DNA of 64,000 bases from Polaribacter reichenbachii (lineage in GTDB: Bacteria; Bacteroidota; Bacteroidia; Flavobacteriales; Flavobacteriaceae). This document shows, in pieces, positions 37,197 through 47,450 of this stretch. The DNA lies in assembly GCF_001975665.1 (NCBI RefSeq), contig NZ_CP019419.1, forward strand, positions 2,959,501-3,023,500, in the 5' to 3' direction. Both the position numbers and the translations under genes were made by a program. Below the pieces are notes generated by a model, which was not told the origin of the DNA, did not search any database, and saw nothing but the letters and a program-made list of their open reading frames with translations. The first letter of the stretch is position 1, and every line of letters starts with the position of its first letter.

Positions 37197-38672
37197 ATGA
37201 ACAATTTTAAAACAATACTATTCTTTGTAATGGTTGTTATTTTTTCTTCTTGCGAAGATTTAGACATCAATAACAATCCAAATAAAGTAAGCGAAACGCA
37301 CCCAAGTTTATTATTAACTAACATTACAACATCTGCTTTTCAAGTAAAAGGTACAGGAGCAATGTATGCTTCTAGAATGATAGTACAAACAGATGGAGAA
37401 AGTACTTCTCAATTTTACAAATGGGATAGAGCAGGTTTTGGCGATTATAATAGCTTAAGACAAGTTACTAAAATGATAGAAGAAGCAGAAAGAGTAGAAG
37501 ACGATGCTTACATTGGTATTGGTTATTTTTTTAAAGCTTATTATTTTTATAACCTTACCTTAACTTTTGGCGATGTTCCTTATGCAGAGGCTTTAAAAGG
37601 AGAAACTGAAGATTTGTATCAACCTAAATATAGTACACAAGAAGAAGTCTTTACAGGAATTTTAACTGAGTTAGAAACCGCAAACTCTTTGTTAGATGGT
37701 TCTAATATTATTTCTGGAGATCCAATTTTTAATGGTGATACTAATAAATGGAAAAAACTAATCAACTCTTTTCGATTAAAAGTTTTATTATCGCTTTCTA
37801 AAAAAGCAGGAAGCTCTTCATTAAATATTAAAAATGAATTTGCTTCGATTTACAGCTCTCAATCTATCATTTCTTCATCAGAAGAAAGTGCAAAATTAGA
37901 GTTTGTAGATGTTGTAGATTCTAGATATACCGAATTTAATTCTAGTGGTTATGGTTCTGGTTTATATATGGCATCTACATTTGTAGATTTATTAAAAGAA
38001 AGAGAAGATGCTAGATTGTTTGCAATTTCTGGTCAAACTAAAAATGCAAAAGAAGCGGGTTTAGCTATTAGTGATTTTAATGCTTACGCAGGCGGAGATC
38101 CTATTGCTGCTTATAATGATGTTAATTTATTAGCTGCAGAAGGTAAAGTATCTAAAGTAAATGATAGATATACAAAAGATCCAACTGCAGAGGCTCATAA
38201 TCTTTTAAGTTATTCTGAAGTGCAATTTATTTTAGCAGAAGCTGCTCTAAAAGGATGGATTTCTGGTGATGCACAAACTTTTTATGAAAACGGAATTAAA
38301 GCTAATTATCAATTTTATAATACTTACGCTAAAGGTTTAGAAGAATATTATACAGAAGCAGCGGCTTTAAAATATATATCTGGTGCTAAAGTTAACCTTA
38401 CAAATGCAACAACAGTTTCAGATAAGTTAGAATTTATCATCACTCAAAAGTATTTTACTTCATTTTTACAAGGGGGTTGGAACATGTATTTTGATCACCT
38501 AAGAACAGGTTATCCAGATTTTCCTTATTTAGGTTCAGATACTCCTCCTACAAGATGGATTTATCCTTTAGATGAATATAATAACAATTCAGAAAATGTT
38601 ACAGAGGCAATTTCTAGACAATTTGGTGCTGCTAACGATGGTATTAGAGAATTAACTTGGTGGTTAAAATAA
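37197..38672 (+). CDS. SusD/RagB-like lipoprotein (locus 1)
   Basis: 491 aa. Lipobox FSSC (Cys19) and SusD-like helical repeats; typical pieces are ADxxF-like FFKAYYFYNLTLTFGDVPYAEAL (~105-127) and YSEVQFILAEAALKGWI near 341. It caps the SusC barrel on the cell surface and binds the ligand. The next gene is separated by a strong hairpin. Confidence 0.9.
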   Translation: MNNFKTILFFVMVVIFSSCEDLDINNNPNKVSETHPSLLLTNITTSAFQVKGTGAMYASRMIVQTDGESTSQFYKWDRAGFGDYNSLRQVTKMIEEAERVEDDAYIGIGYFFKAYYFYNLTLTFGDVPYAEALKGETEDLYQPKYSTQEEVFTGILTELETANSLLDGSNIISGDPIFNGDTNKWKKLINSFRLKVLLSLSKKAGSSSLNIKNEFASIYSSQSIISSSEESAKLEFVDVVDSRYTEFNSSGYGSGLYMASTFVDLLKEREDARLFAISGQTKNAKEAGLAISDFNAYAGGDPIAAYNDVNLLAAEGKVSKVNDRYTKDPTAEAHNLLSYSEVQFILAEAALKGWISGDAQTFYENGIKANYQFYNTYAKGLEEYYTEAAALKYISGAKVNLTNATTVSDKLEFIITQKYFTSFLQGGWNMYFDHLRTGYPDFPYLGSDTPPTRWIYPLDEYNNNSENVTEAISRQFGAANDGIRELTWWLK

Positions 38673-38690
38673 TAGTAAAATATCAATCTA

Positions 38691-38720
38691 TAAGACCGTA
38701 ATTTTATTGCGGTCTTATTT
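38691..38720 (+). terminator. Hairpin between susD and the phosphatase gene (terminator/attenuator)
   Basis: TAAGACCGTAA (38691-38701) pairs with TTGCGGTCTTA (38707-38717) with one G-U pair, followed by a weak T-run. It lies 18 bp after the susD stop and 18 bp before the next ATG, so it may lower or tune expression of the phosphatase. Confidence 0.7.
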
Positions 38721-38735
38721 TAATTTAATAAAAAG

Positions 38736-40322
38736 ATGAAAAAAAATAGAGTTTTAAGTATTTCCTTTTTATTTCTAGTTCAGTTTTTAATAGCTCAAAA
38801 AATAGAAATAAAACCTTATTTACAAGATGCAGAGTCCAATTCTATCAAAATTATGTGGCAAACCGATTTTGGTGAAGAATCTATTGTTTATTGGGGTTTA
38901 AGTAAAACTAAATTAAGCAACAAAGCTATTGGCAAAGCTTCAGATATCAATTTTACAGATAAAAGAATACACGAAGTAGCGATTACAGGTTTAACAAGGT
39001 TTACTACCTATTTTTATAAAGTACAAACGGGTAAAGCTGTATCCAAAATTTATCAATTTAAAACGCCACCTTTTGCAGGTCATTCTAAAAAAATAAATTT
39101 AGTGGCAATGAGTGATATGCAATACGACTCTCAATATCCTACTAAATTTACAGAAATTGTAGAAGAAGGGGTGTTAACTTATTTTAATGAAAATTATAAA
39201 GGCGATATTTCAGACAATTTAGCAATGGTTGTAATTCCTGGAGATTTGGTAGTTACTGGTTCTGTGTTTAGTCAATGGCAAGAACATTTCTTTAAACAAT
39301 CAGAAAAATTATTTTCTAATGTGCCAGTTTATCCGGTTTTAGGAAACCATGAAAGAAATTCAGATTTCTATTTTAAATACTTTAGTCTTCCTAAAAACGG
39401 AAGTCCGGAATATGCAGAACATTGGTGGTTTAAAGATTATGCAAATACCAGAATTATTGGTTTAGACTCTAATAACGGTTATAGAGATATTAAAGAACAA
39501 TTAAAATGGTTAAAAGAATTGTTAGATAAAACTGCAAAAAATGATGATATCGATTTTGTATTTGCACAATTACATCATCCTCATAAATCAGAATTATGGA
39601 TACCGGGCGAAGAAGATTTTTCGGGTAAAGTTGTAAAGTTATTAGAAGCATTTAGCAAGGCATCTAATAAACCAAGTTTGCATTTTTTTGGTCATACACA
39701 CGGCTATTCTAGAGGGCAATCTAAAGAACACAAACACCTTTGGGTAAATGTGGCTTCTGCTGGTGGTGCTATTGATAATTGGGGAGAATTTGAAGGCAGA
39801 GATTATGATGAATTTACAGTAACACAAGACGAATATGGTTTTGTTTTAGCAACTATAGATACAGATAAAGAGAATCCTTCTTTTACTTTAAAAAGAATAA
39901 GTAGAGGAAATAATATTAAATCTAGAAACAACGAATTAAGAGATAGCATAACTGTTTTTAAGAAAACGATTCAACCAAATGCACCTGTATTAGTTGATTT
40001 TAAGAATGCGAATAATCCTATTCATAAAATGTTAATGAAAGCAAATACTTTTAAAAGTGATAAAAAAGATGCTTTTCACGCAGCTACTAATTGGCAAGTG
40101 GCTACAAACAAAGATTTTTCTAAAATAATTTACAATTCTTGGAAACAACACGAAAACTGGTACTACAAAGAAAACAGACAAAAAGACGATGATTTAACTG
40201 ATGAGTTTATCGATAGAAAATTAAGTAACGAAACTACCTATTATGTAAGAGTTCGTTATAGAGATCAATTTTTAAATTGGAGCGATTGGTCTGCTGTAAA
40301 ATCTTTTAAAACTGATAAATAG
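38736..40322 (+). CDS. Exported metallophosphoesterase with N-terminal Fn3-like domain
   Basis: 528 aa. Signal peptide ending LIAQ, an Fn3-like domain like that of purple acid phosphatases (residues ~20-110), then the phosphoesterase core: AMSDMQYD, PGDLVVTG, LGNHERN, LHHPHKSE and FGHTHGYS. A C-terminal beta domain (about 410-528, WQVATNKDFS ... YYVRVRYRDQFLNW) looks Fn3-like too. Probably periplasmic or surface phosphatase working with the SusCD pair upstream. Confidence 0.85.
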   Translation: MKKNRVLSISFLFLVQFLIAQKIEIKPYLQDAESNSIKIMWQTDFGEESIVYWGLSKTKLSNKAIGKASDINFTDKRIHEVAITGLTRFTTYFYKVQTGKAVSKIYQFKTPPFAGHSKKINLVAMSDMQYDSQYPTKFTEIVEEGVLTYFNENYKGDISDNLAMVVIPGDLVVTGSVFSQWQEHFFKQSEKLFSNVPVYPVLGNHERNSDFYFKYFSLPKNGSPEYAEHWWFKDYANTRIIGLDSNNGYRDIKEQLKWLKELLDKTAKNDDIDFVFAQLHHPHKSELWIPGEEDFSGKVVKLLEAFSKASNKPSLHFFGHTHGYSRGQSKEHKHLWVNVASAGGAIDNWGEFEGRDYDEFTVTQDEYGFVLATIDTDKENPSFTLKRISRGNNIKSRNNELRDSITVFKKTIQPNAPVLVDFKNANNPIHKMLMKANTFKSDKKDAFHAATNWQVATNKDFSKIIYNSWKQHENWYYKENRQKDDDLTDEFIDRKLSNETTYYVRVRYRDQFLNWSDWSAVKSFKTDK

Positions 40323-40374
40323 TTTATTGCGTAAAGGGTTTTAAAGAATATTTAAAAATCAATTTTAATGGAAA

Positions 40375-40408
40375 GATGAGGCTGTCTAAAAAGATAGCCT
40401 CATTTTTA
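40375..40408 (+). terminator. Rho-independent terminator (locus 1)
   Basis: ATGAGGCTGTCT (40376-40387) and AGATAGCCTCAT (40392-40403), one G-U pair, then TTTTT. It ends the plus-strand SusCD/phosphatase operon. Confidence 0.88.
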
Positions 40409-40520
40409 AGTTTACACACTTTATGAGATACTGATGTGAAAAATTGTACAGTTTAAAATTGTACTACTTCTTTTTAAATTCATAATTTTAAATTAATAGC
40501 ACATTATAAATTAAGCCATT

Positions 40521-40553
40521 AAAAAAATCGTCTATAAATTGTTTTTTAGACGA
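40521..40553 (-). terminator. Rho-independent terminator (locus 2)
   Basis: On the minus strand TCGTCTA (40553-40547) pairs with TAGACGA (40534-40528), followed by a run of seven T. It ends the convergent operon coming from 49 kb. The 110 bp between this and the locus 1 terminator shows nothing else. Confidence 0.75.
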
Positions 40554-40626
40554 CCTCGAACTTTTTTTTCTTTGCTCTAAAACTAAATTTTTTAAAATAA
40601 AAGTATAATCTAGAGGAACTAATTTT

Positions 40627-42048
40627 TTATTTTTTTACAAAATCTTTTTTTAACCTCATCTGTACTTCAGATTTGTTATTAGTTAATGTTTTCTTTCCAT
40701 TTTTATTTTTCATCAAACTAAAACTATCATAAACCTCTCCTTTAGTAGTATAAGAATTGTATTCAATTCTATCATTTTCTACAGTAATAATTTGAAAAAG
40801 CTGCACATATTCTCCTCTTTTTACCATCCAATCTTGATTCTGAGATTCGTACATTTTTGGGCCACTTACTGATACTGCATATACAGTTCCTGCGTCTTGT
40901 ACAATTGTTCTCCCTAAACCTTCATTAGATGCGTAACCTCTGGCATAAGTATGATCATGACCTTGTAAGACTAAATCTACATTGTATTTATCAATTAGAG
41001 GCTTTAAGTTTTCTCTTAATGCTTGGTTATCTCTTCCTTTTGCTGTAGAAAAAATTGGATAATGCATAGTAATAGTTACCCATTTTTTAGTGTTGTTAAC
41101 CAAAACTGAATCTAACCATTTTGTTTGAGCTTCTCTAGAGTGTTTACTATTATTAAAACTTTGTGCATCTATAGAAATTACTTTCATATTTTGATAATCT
41201 AATGCATAACATGTTTCTTTAAGTTCATCTAAAGGACCATTTTCTGGCAATGTAAATTGTGGTCTCCATAAAGCTGATAATTTTGTTCTATGAACACTTT
41301 TATCATATTCATGATTTCCAGGAGTCATAATACTCGGTACAGTTGCATGTATAAAACTACCCGCATAAAACCATTCTCCCCATTCTCTATCAGATTCACT
41401 ATGATTAATTAAATCTCCAGCATGTAGCATAAAATCAACCTCTGGCATCATTTTATATGACTTTCGAATTACTCTAGACCACATTGATTTTACATCATTT
41501 TGAGCATCGCCAAAATAAATAAAACTAAAAGATTCATTTTCATTGGTAGACGGAGTACTTATTTGAAACCATTCACTCCAAGTATCTCTATTTTTGCTAC
41601 CATCTCCAACTCTATAAACATAATCAGTTCCTGGTTTAAGATTGTTTATTATTGCTGAGTGATAAGCAGCATTTACAGAAGGTTCTTTATCTCTTGTGTT
41701 TTCTACAGTAATCAATTCTGTTTTAGCAGTAAATTGTTTTTTTTTCTCATCTAATAGAAAATCAGGACCATGAGTTTCTTCTGCTACTTCTACAAAAGCA
41801 GTTTCAATTTGTTGGCTTGTTCTCCAATTAACCGCAAAACTATGTTTAGCATCTTCGGTTAAACTAACAATAATTCTATCTGGAGCTTTAGATGGATAAA
41901 TTAACTTATGAGCATCAACATCAGACTTATAGGATTTATGCGAATGAGTAAGATGATGCTCATTATCATGATGGTGAGATTCTTTTTCTTTTGTTTTACA
42001 TGCCGTTAAGACAATTAACCCTAAAAGAACAAATACTGTTTTTTTCAT
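40627..42048 (-). CDS. Purple-acid-phosphatase-like lipoprotein with His-rich N-terminus
   Basis: 473 aa. Lipobox LTAC (Cys17), followed at once by a histidine-rich stretch (HHHDNEHHLTHSHKS, ~25-39) that could bind metal. Then a Fn3-like domain (~55-165) and a phosphoesterase core: YFGDAQND, HAGDLINHSE, PGNHEYD, TMHYPIF, QGHDHTYARG. The GDAQ, YxxD and GHDHxYxR pattern is that of purple acid phosphatases. It is the last gene of the locus 2 operon. Confidence 0.88.
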   Translation of the reverse strand: MKKTVFVLLGLIVLTACKTKEKESHHHDNEHHLTHSHKSYKSDVDAHKLIYPSKAPDRIIVSLTEDAKHSFAVNWRTSQQIETAFVEVAEETHGPDFLLDEKKKQFTAKTELITVENTRDKEPSVNAAYHSAIINNLKPGTDYVYRVGDGSKNRDTWSEWFQISTPSTNENESFSFIYFGDAQNDVKSMWSRVIRKSYKMMPEVDFMLHAGDLINHSESDREWGEWFYAGSFIHATVPSIMTPGNHEYDKSVHRTKLSALWRPQFTLPENGPLDELKETCYALDYQNMKVISIDAQSFNNSKHSREAQTKWLDSVLVNNTKKWVTITMHYPIFSTAKGRDNQALRENLKPLIDKYNVDLVLQGHDHTYARGYASNEGLGRTIVQDAGTVYAVSVSGPKMYESQNQDWMVKRGEYVQLFQIITVENDRIEYNSYTTKGEVYDSFSLMKNKNGKKTLTNNKSEVQMRLKKDFVKK

Positions 42049-42065
42049 TTCTTTTGATTTTTAAA

Positions 42066-42098
42066 TACAAAGCAGAAGTTTTAAACTTCTGCTTTGTA
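42066..42098 (-). terminator. Perfect hairpin between susD and the phosphatase gene, locus 2
   Basis: TACAAAGCAGAAGTTT (42066-42081), one T, then its exact reverse complement (42083-42098): 16-bp arms. Reading the minus strand it lies 7 bp after the susD stop and 17 bp before the phosphatase ATG. No long T-run, so more likely an attenuator or mRNA-stabilising hairpin than a full terminator. Confidence 0.75.
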
Positions 42099-42105
42099 AA
42101 AATTA

Positions 42106-43833
42106 TTATTGTAAAAGCCACATATTGGCCCATTGATCATTTACAGCTGGTTGTAAATTATTAATAGCGTTTAGCATATTTTCTTCATTGTAAGCATCAG
42201 TATAAATAAACCTTATTGGAGTTCGTTGTCCTTTAGTTCCAGAAATAATGTTACTATTTAATTCTGGATAGCCAGTTCTGCTAAAATCAAACCAAGACTC
42301 TGTTGTTAACCATAAAGCTATCCATTTTTGATGAATAATTGGTTCTAATTTATCTGAAGCAGCATCGAAAATTTCTTTTGCATTTTTAATATAATCAGCT
42401 TGATTAAAGGCAATTAAAGCATTATTTTCTTCGTCATAAACAGATTCACTATCTCCATCGTTAATTTGATACTGATTAAAAGACAATTCAATTCCTTCTT
42501 TGTAATACGTATAAGCATTACCACTAATATAACCTCTATAACTTGCTTCTGCTAATAAAAATTGTACTTCTGCAGCAGTCATTAAAATAGATTTTACCAA
42601 TTCATGATTATTTTCTGAATACATGTCTGTTAGGTAAGAAGCATGCGGATTTGCAGCAGCGTTTAAGTAAATACTATTATCTAAATTTCCTATTTCTGTA
42701 ATAACATCACTAAGTGTACCTCCCAAATTAAAATCGTTTGGAGCGCTTAAAGCAATAGGCAGCCCAACAAATAAACTTGTATTGATATCATTCTCTAGAT
42801 TATCATCACTATTAATAGCATCTATATCAAAATCTACATAACGTTTTACTCTATTATTTTCTACCACAACTTGGTTTGTTGTTCCTTGTGCTAACTGAAC
42901 ATCAACTGGTTTTACCCATTTAGTTAAACGAGGATCTTTTAGAGCAATTAAATCGTTTACAATGGTAGAAGATGGTTTTCTACGGTAAAACTCAGATCTA
43001 TTACTCCAGTTTAAAGCGCCACCTGGCCAACTATTTACATTATCTGTACCAATATAAGAAATAACAGCATTGTCACTATTATCTTGTAAAACAGGAAACT
43101 CACTTGTATTGTTTACTATTGAAGCAATTTCTGATGATACATTAATATCTGAATCACTTTTTTCTGACAAACGAATGTAAAATCTAAGACGTAGTGAATT
43201 TGCTAATCTTCTCCATTTTTGACCATCTCCATTATACATTATATCACTATTTACAGCTTCTGTAATTATACCTGTATTTTTTAAAAGTGTATTTGCTTCT
43301 TTTAAATCATTAAGAATTCCTATAAAAACTTCTTTTTGAGTATCATAAATTGGTTTTAAAAATTCATCACCTCCATTTTCAGCTAATAAAGCTTTATGGT
43401 AAGGAACATCGCCAAAAGCAGATGTTATAAACCCATATTGATAAGATTTTATAATTAAAGCTACAGCTTGATAATAGTTTTTGACCTCATCTGTTTTTTC
43501 ATTTTCTGCTCTCTCAAAAATATACTGGCTATCTTTTAAAGGTTCATAATAATTAGAGAAATCGATGGTTCCCCATTGATAGTTATTTTCTTCATAACTT
43601 GTAAAATCTCTTTGTAAATATTGTGTTGCTGCAGATAAATGTCCCCATTCATAAGACATTTTAGTGGCAATTTGAGCAGATTTTGATAGGACACCCGTAA
43701 GCACAAATTTAATATCTACCTCTGTATCTGGAAGTGTATTTGGACTTGTATTGATTTCATCAAAAGACTCACTACATGATGTTGCAATAAGCATAATCAT
43801 TAATAGCAATATGGTTATTTTATTATTTTTCAT
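42106..43833 (-). CDS. SusD/RagB-like lipoprotein (locus 2)
   Basis: 575 aa, SusD_RagB superfamily. Lipobox IATSC (Cys20). Landmarks: YQAVALIIKSYQYGFITSAFGDVPYHKAL near 125 and LMTAAEVQFLLAEASYRGYI near 412. Pairs with the SusC gene 19 bp upstream in transcription order. Confidence 0.9.
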   Translation of the reverse strand: MKNNKITILLLMIMLIATSCSESFDEINTSPNTLPDTEVDIKFVLTGVLSKSAQIATKMSYEWGHLSAATQYLQRDFTSYEENNYQWGTIDFSNYYEPLKDSQYIFERAENEKTDEVKNYYQAVALIIKSYQYGFITSAFGDVPYHKALLAENGGDEFLKPIYDTQKEVFIGILNDLKEANTLLKNTGIITEAVNSDIMYNGDGQKWRRLANSLRLRFYIRLSEKSDSDINVSSEIASIVNNTSEFPVLQDNSDNAVISYIGTDNVNSWPGGALNWSNRSEFYRRKPSSTIVNDLIALKDPRLTKWVKPVDVQLAQGTTNQVVVENNRVKRYVDFDIDAINSDDNLENDINTSLFVGLPIALSAPNDFNLGGTLSDVITEIGNLDNSIYLNAAANPHASYLTDMYSENNHELVKSILMTAAEVQFLLAEASYRGYISGNAYTYYKEGIELSFNQYQINDGDSESVYDEENNALIAFNQADYIKNAKEIFDAASDKLEPIIHQKWIALWLTTESWFDFSRTGYPELNSNIISGTKGQRTPIRFIYTDAYNEENMLNAINNLQPAVNDQWANMWLLQ

Positions 43834-43852
43834 TTTGTTTCGTATTTATTAA

Positions 43853-46800
43853 TTAAAAACTAACGTTAAGTCTAAAACCCATTGGTATTGTCCATGGAGT
43901 AAGATTCCATTTATCAAAACCTTGATTTCCTTCGTCATAAGCGGTCTCTGGATCGATACCAATTTTAGCTTTTGTCCATAACATTATATTCTTTGCATAT
44001 AAAGAAATAGAGATGTTTTGAGCAGATATATATTTTGCTACTTTATCAGAGAAATCGTAAGTAAGGGTAATATCTCTTAATTTTACAAAAGAAGCATCAT
44101 ACATAAATGTTTCTCCTGTTCTCCAAAAACTACCACTAGATTCAACTACTCTATAAGCATCAAAAAATTGAGTTCCTTCACCTCCAAAATTCTCTGTATA
44201 AGTTCCATCTCCGTTATCTATAACACCAGGAAAGAAAGCACCATTGTAATTTCCGTTGTAAGCAAAACCACCTAAATCTTGATTTCTACCACCAACCCAA
44301 ACATTATTATTTCTATAAATAGGATTCGATTTAATTTCATTTGCAAGTGCAGCTCTATCTCCGTTAAAAGAATTTGCATTTAAAACACCAGTAAATGTAC
44401 TTGTACTTATACCATTTTTCCAGCTTTCTATTTTACCAGAACGAGCCATTCTTTTCATAGATTCAGAGAAAAAATCTCCACCTTGTCTCCAATCTAAACT
44501 AGCAGTTAATGTGAAATTTTTATAAGTAATAGAAGTATTAAAACCTACAGCAAAATCGTTATTAGAGTTACCTATCTTTTTTTGATTTTCTTTAGTTCTA
44601 TCAACATCCCATCTACCGTTAGCGTCTAGTAAATTCCATCCTTTGTATTCTCCTTCTTCTACTTTTCTAACATAAGGTGCATATAAATCTCCAATAACAC
44701 CACCAACTCTTGTAAAAGACCCCATATCCGTTCCTCCTCCAAAATTAACTCTATCAATTCCATCTACTAAAGCAACTAACTTACTTTCTTGTTTGGTAAA
44801 ATTAAAGTTCATATTCCACTCTAAATCTTCTGTTCTAATTGGTATTATATTTAAACCTAATTCAATACCATAATTCTCTACATTACCAGCATTAATTGTA
44901 GAACTTGTATAACCCGTTAAAGGAGATACAGCCACATTTAATATTTGATTTTTATTCTGAGTTTTATAATATGTAGCATCAAAACCTAAACGACCATGAA
45001 ACAATTTAATATCGGTACCAAATTCATAAGAAGTAGCAATTTCTGGTTTTAGGTTAGTATTTGGCATACTACTAGGTAATGAGTATGTAAAATCGTCTCC
45101 CCAATATCCTTGAGATAAAGTTGGGTTAATTAAATAAGGAGAAGTATCTTTACCTACTTGCGCCCAACTAGATCTTACTTTAAATAGAGACACCCATTTT
45201 GGCATTTCTACAAATTGAGATACTAAAACACTTGTAGACACAGAAGGATAGAAATAAGATCTATTTTCTTTTGGTAAGGTACTAGACCAATCGTTACGAG
45301 CAGTAACATCAAGAAAAACATAATCTTTATACCCAAAAGATACCATTCCGTAAGCACTGTAAACTGATTTTCTATAGCTAGCACTATCATATAATAATCC
45401 GCCTCTGGCTACATTAGATACCGTATAAAGACCAGGTAAAACCAAATTGTCTCCACCAGAACTAATTGAAGTACTTCGGCTATTTAATATATTACCACCA
45501 ATAGATGGGTCTATTCTAAAATCGCCTAATTGTTTCTTATAAGAAAAAAGTACATCAATGTTAGTTTCTCTAGAACTATTTTCGCTAATATTATAAGATC
45601 CAAAAGGTTTACTAGTACCAAAACCATCGTAAGACCAAGGTCTTATAATTTCGGTTCTATTACTATTACTACTGTTAGATACTCTAGCCATAGCATTAAA
45701 ATCCTCATTAATTTTCCAATCTAATTTAATGTTTCCAAACCCTCTTATTTTATCAAACTTGTTTACCCTTTCGTTAGCAAAAAACCATGGATTGTTATAA
45801 CCTTCTGTAATTTTACGTTGTTCTGTGTTTTTTACAACCCAATAATCTTTTAAATCATTGATATTGATATGTGGTGCAATGTTATAAATATCAAAATATT
45901 GGTCGTCACCACCAATAGAATTAATAGGATAATTATCTGAATTAGGGTTAGAAATATTGATGTTTGTAGATACAGTTACTTTGTCAGTAATTTTAAAGCT
46001 AGTTGTTAAATTTGCTCCAATTTTTTTCAATTCTGTACCAGGAGTAAAACCTTTTCCACTTAATTGAGAAATAGATAAACGGAAACTTCCTTTATCATAA
46101 GCTCCAGATATACTTACATCATTAATAGTAGTAACTCCTGTTTTAAAATAATCTTTTAAACTATTATCATAAAATTCTAAAGGCACTTCTTCGCCATTAC
46201 TATTCCATTGTACAGCAGTAGTTCCTTTTTCTGCCCCATACCAATGCTGCCAAGTAGCTTCATTAAAAATACCTTTTTGCCCATTAGTAAATTGATTTTG
46301 TAACTCTATATATTTATATGGAGCGTTAAAAGTTGTAGTGGTATTAAAATTAACTCCAATTCCTTTTTTAGTATTATTACCAGATTTAGTTGTAATTAAA
46401 ATAACTCCGTTACCTGCTCTAGAACCATAAAGTGCGGCTGCACTTGCTCCTTTTAAAACAGATATATTTTCTACATCCATTGCGCTTATATCTCCCATAA
46501 CATTGGTATCTCCTATAGGAGATCCGTCAATAACTACCAAAGGCTGGTCATTACCTGTTAAAGAAGTTTTACCTCTAATGTAAACGTACGTTTCGTTATT
46601 TAAATCATTTCCTCCTCGACGAATGTCTAAACCTGAAATTTTACTAGACAAAGCACCTAAAACATTTTCTTGAGGAACAAGGTTAATTTTTTTATCATCT
46701 ATTTCTCCTACAGCATAACCTAAGGCTTTCTTTTCTCTTTTCATACCCAAGGCTGTAACTACAATCTCATTTAGATCTGCAACATTTTCTTTTAATACAA

Positions 46801-47356
46801 TGTTAAATTCTTTTTGATTGTTAACTTGAATCTCTTCATTTTTATATCCAATATAAGAGATTACTAAAACAGCATTTGGGTTTGCTACTGTTATAGAAAA
46901 TTGACCTTCAAAATTAGATGTTGTTCCGTTATTTGTGCCTTTTTCCATAACTGAAGTACCTGGTAACGGATTTCCGTTTTCATCATAAACAGTACCTTTT
47001 ACAGTATGTTGAAAGTTACTCTTATTCAGTTTTTTTATTAAGACACTTTTATCATTAATTTGGTATTTAAAGAAACCTTTTTTAGATAAATCATTTAATA
47101 AATTAGACAATGTTGTTTCTTTATAATCAACTGAAAACTTAGCTGAATCTTCTATAATTTTCTGTCCATAAGAAAAATTAATGTTGTATTCATTTTTAAT
47201 TTTTGAAAAAATAGTTGTTAGTTTAGCATTTTCTAATTTAATGCTTACTTTTAACTCCAATATATTTTTTTGATTATTTCCAAAACTTGTCATTGGAACT
47301 AATCCTAGTATAAAAAGGAGTAAAATTAACTTAGATAAGTAATTTTTAAAATTCAT
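43853..47356 (-). CDS. SusC-family transporter with STN signalling domain (locus 2)
   Basis: 1167 aa. Signal peptide, then an STN (secretin/TonB short N-terminal) domain at residues ~35-110 (LENAKLTTIFSKIKNEYNINFSYG), CarboxypepD_reg-like domain (GTVYDENGNPLPGTSVMEKGTNN), plug (DGSPIGDTNVMGDISAMDVENISVLKGASAAALYGSRAGNGVI) and barrel ending GFRLNVSF. The STN domain is the part that contacts a FecR anti-sigma factor, and fecR and sigma genes lie immediately upstream. Confidence 0.94.
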   Translation of the reverse strand: MNFKNYLSKLILLLFILGLVPMTSFGNNQKNILELKVSIKLENAKLTTIFSKIKNEYNINFSYGQKIIEDSAKFSVDYKETTLSNLLNDLSKKGFFKYQINDKSVLIKKLNKSNFQHTVKGTVYDENGNPLPGTSVMEKGTNNGTTSNFEGQFSITVANPNAVLVISYIGYKNEEIQVNNQKEFNIVLKENVADLNEIVVTALGMKREKKALGYAVGEIDDKKINLVPQENVLGALSSKISGLDIRRGGNDLNNETYVYIRGKTSLTGNDQPLVVIDGSPIGDTNVMGDISAMDVENISVLKGASAAALYGSRAGNGVILITTKSGNNTKKGIGVNFNTTTTFNAPYKYIELQNQFTNGQKGIFNEATWQHWYGAEKGTTAVQWNSNGEEVPLEFYDNSLKDYFKTGVTTINDVSISGAYDKGSFRLSISQLSGKGFTPGTELKKIGANLTTSFKITDKVTVSTNINISNPNSDNYPINSIGGDDQYFDIYNIAPHININDLKDYWVVKNTEQRKITEGYNNPWFFANERVNKFDKIRGFGNIKLDWKINEDFNAMARVSNSSNSNRTEIIRPWSYDGFGTSKPFGSYNISENSSRETNIDVLFSYKKQLGDFRIDPSIGGNILNSRSTSISSGGDNLVLPGLYTVSNVARGGLLYDSASYRKSVYSAYGMVSFGYKDYVFLDVTARNDWSSTLPKENRSYFYPSVSTSVLVSQFVEMPKWVSLFKVRSSWAQVGKDTSPYLINPTLSQGYWGDDFTYSLPSSMPNTNLKPEIATSYEFGTDIKLFHGRLGFDATYYKTQNKNQILNVAVSPLTGYTSSTINAGNVENYGIELGLNIIPIRTEDLEWNMNFNFTKQESKLVALVDGIDRVNFGGGTDMGSFTRVGGVIGDLYAPYVRKVEEGEYKGWNLLDANGRWDVDRTKENQKKIGNSNNDFAVGFNTSITYKNFTLTASLDWRQGGDFFSESMKRMARSGKIESWKNGISTSTFTGVLNANSFNGDRAALANEIKSNPIYRNNNVWVGGRNQDLGGFAYNGNYNGAFFPGVIDNGDGTYTENFGGEGTQFFDAYRVVESSGSFWRTGETFMYDASFVKLRDITLTYDFSDKVAKYISAQNISISLYAKNIMLWTKAKIGIDPETAYDEGNQGFDKWNLTPWTIPMGFRLNVSF

Positions 47357-47412
47357 TTTAATATTTAATAAGTGTTGTTTTTATTACAGATTCGATACTT
47401 TTTACCTGAGGA

Positions 47413-47432
47413 GTCTGTGCCAGCAGACTCTT
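47413..47432. repeat. Small hairpin between fecR and susC
   Basis: GAGTCTG (47413-47419) and CAGACTC (47426-47432) with a 6-base loop. A T-run follows on the plus strand only, yet both neighbouring genes are minus-strand. It lies in the 94-bp gap that would separate regulator and transporter transcripts. Confidence 0.5.
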
Positions 47433-47450
47433 CTTTTTTTTGTTTTTTGT

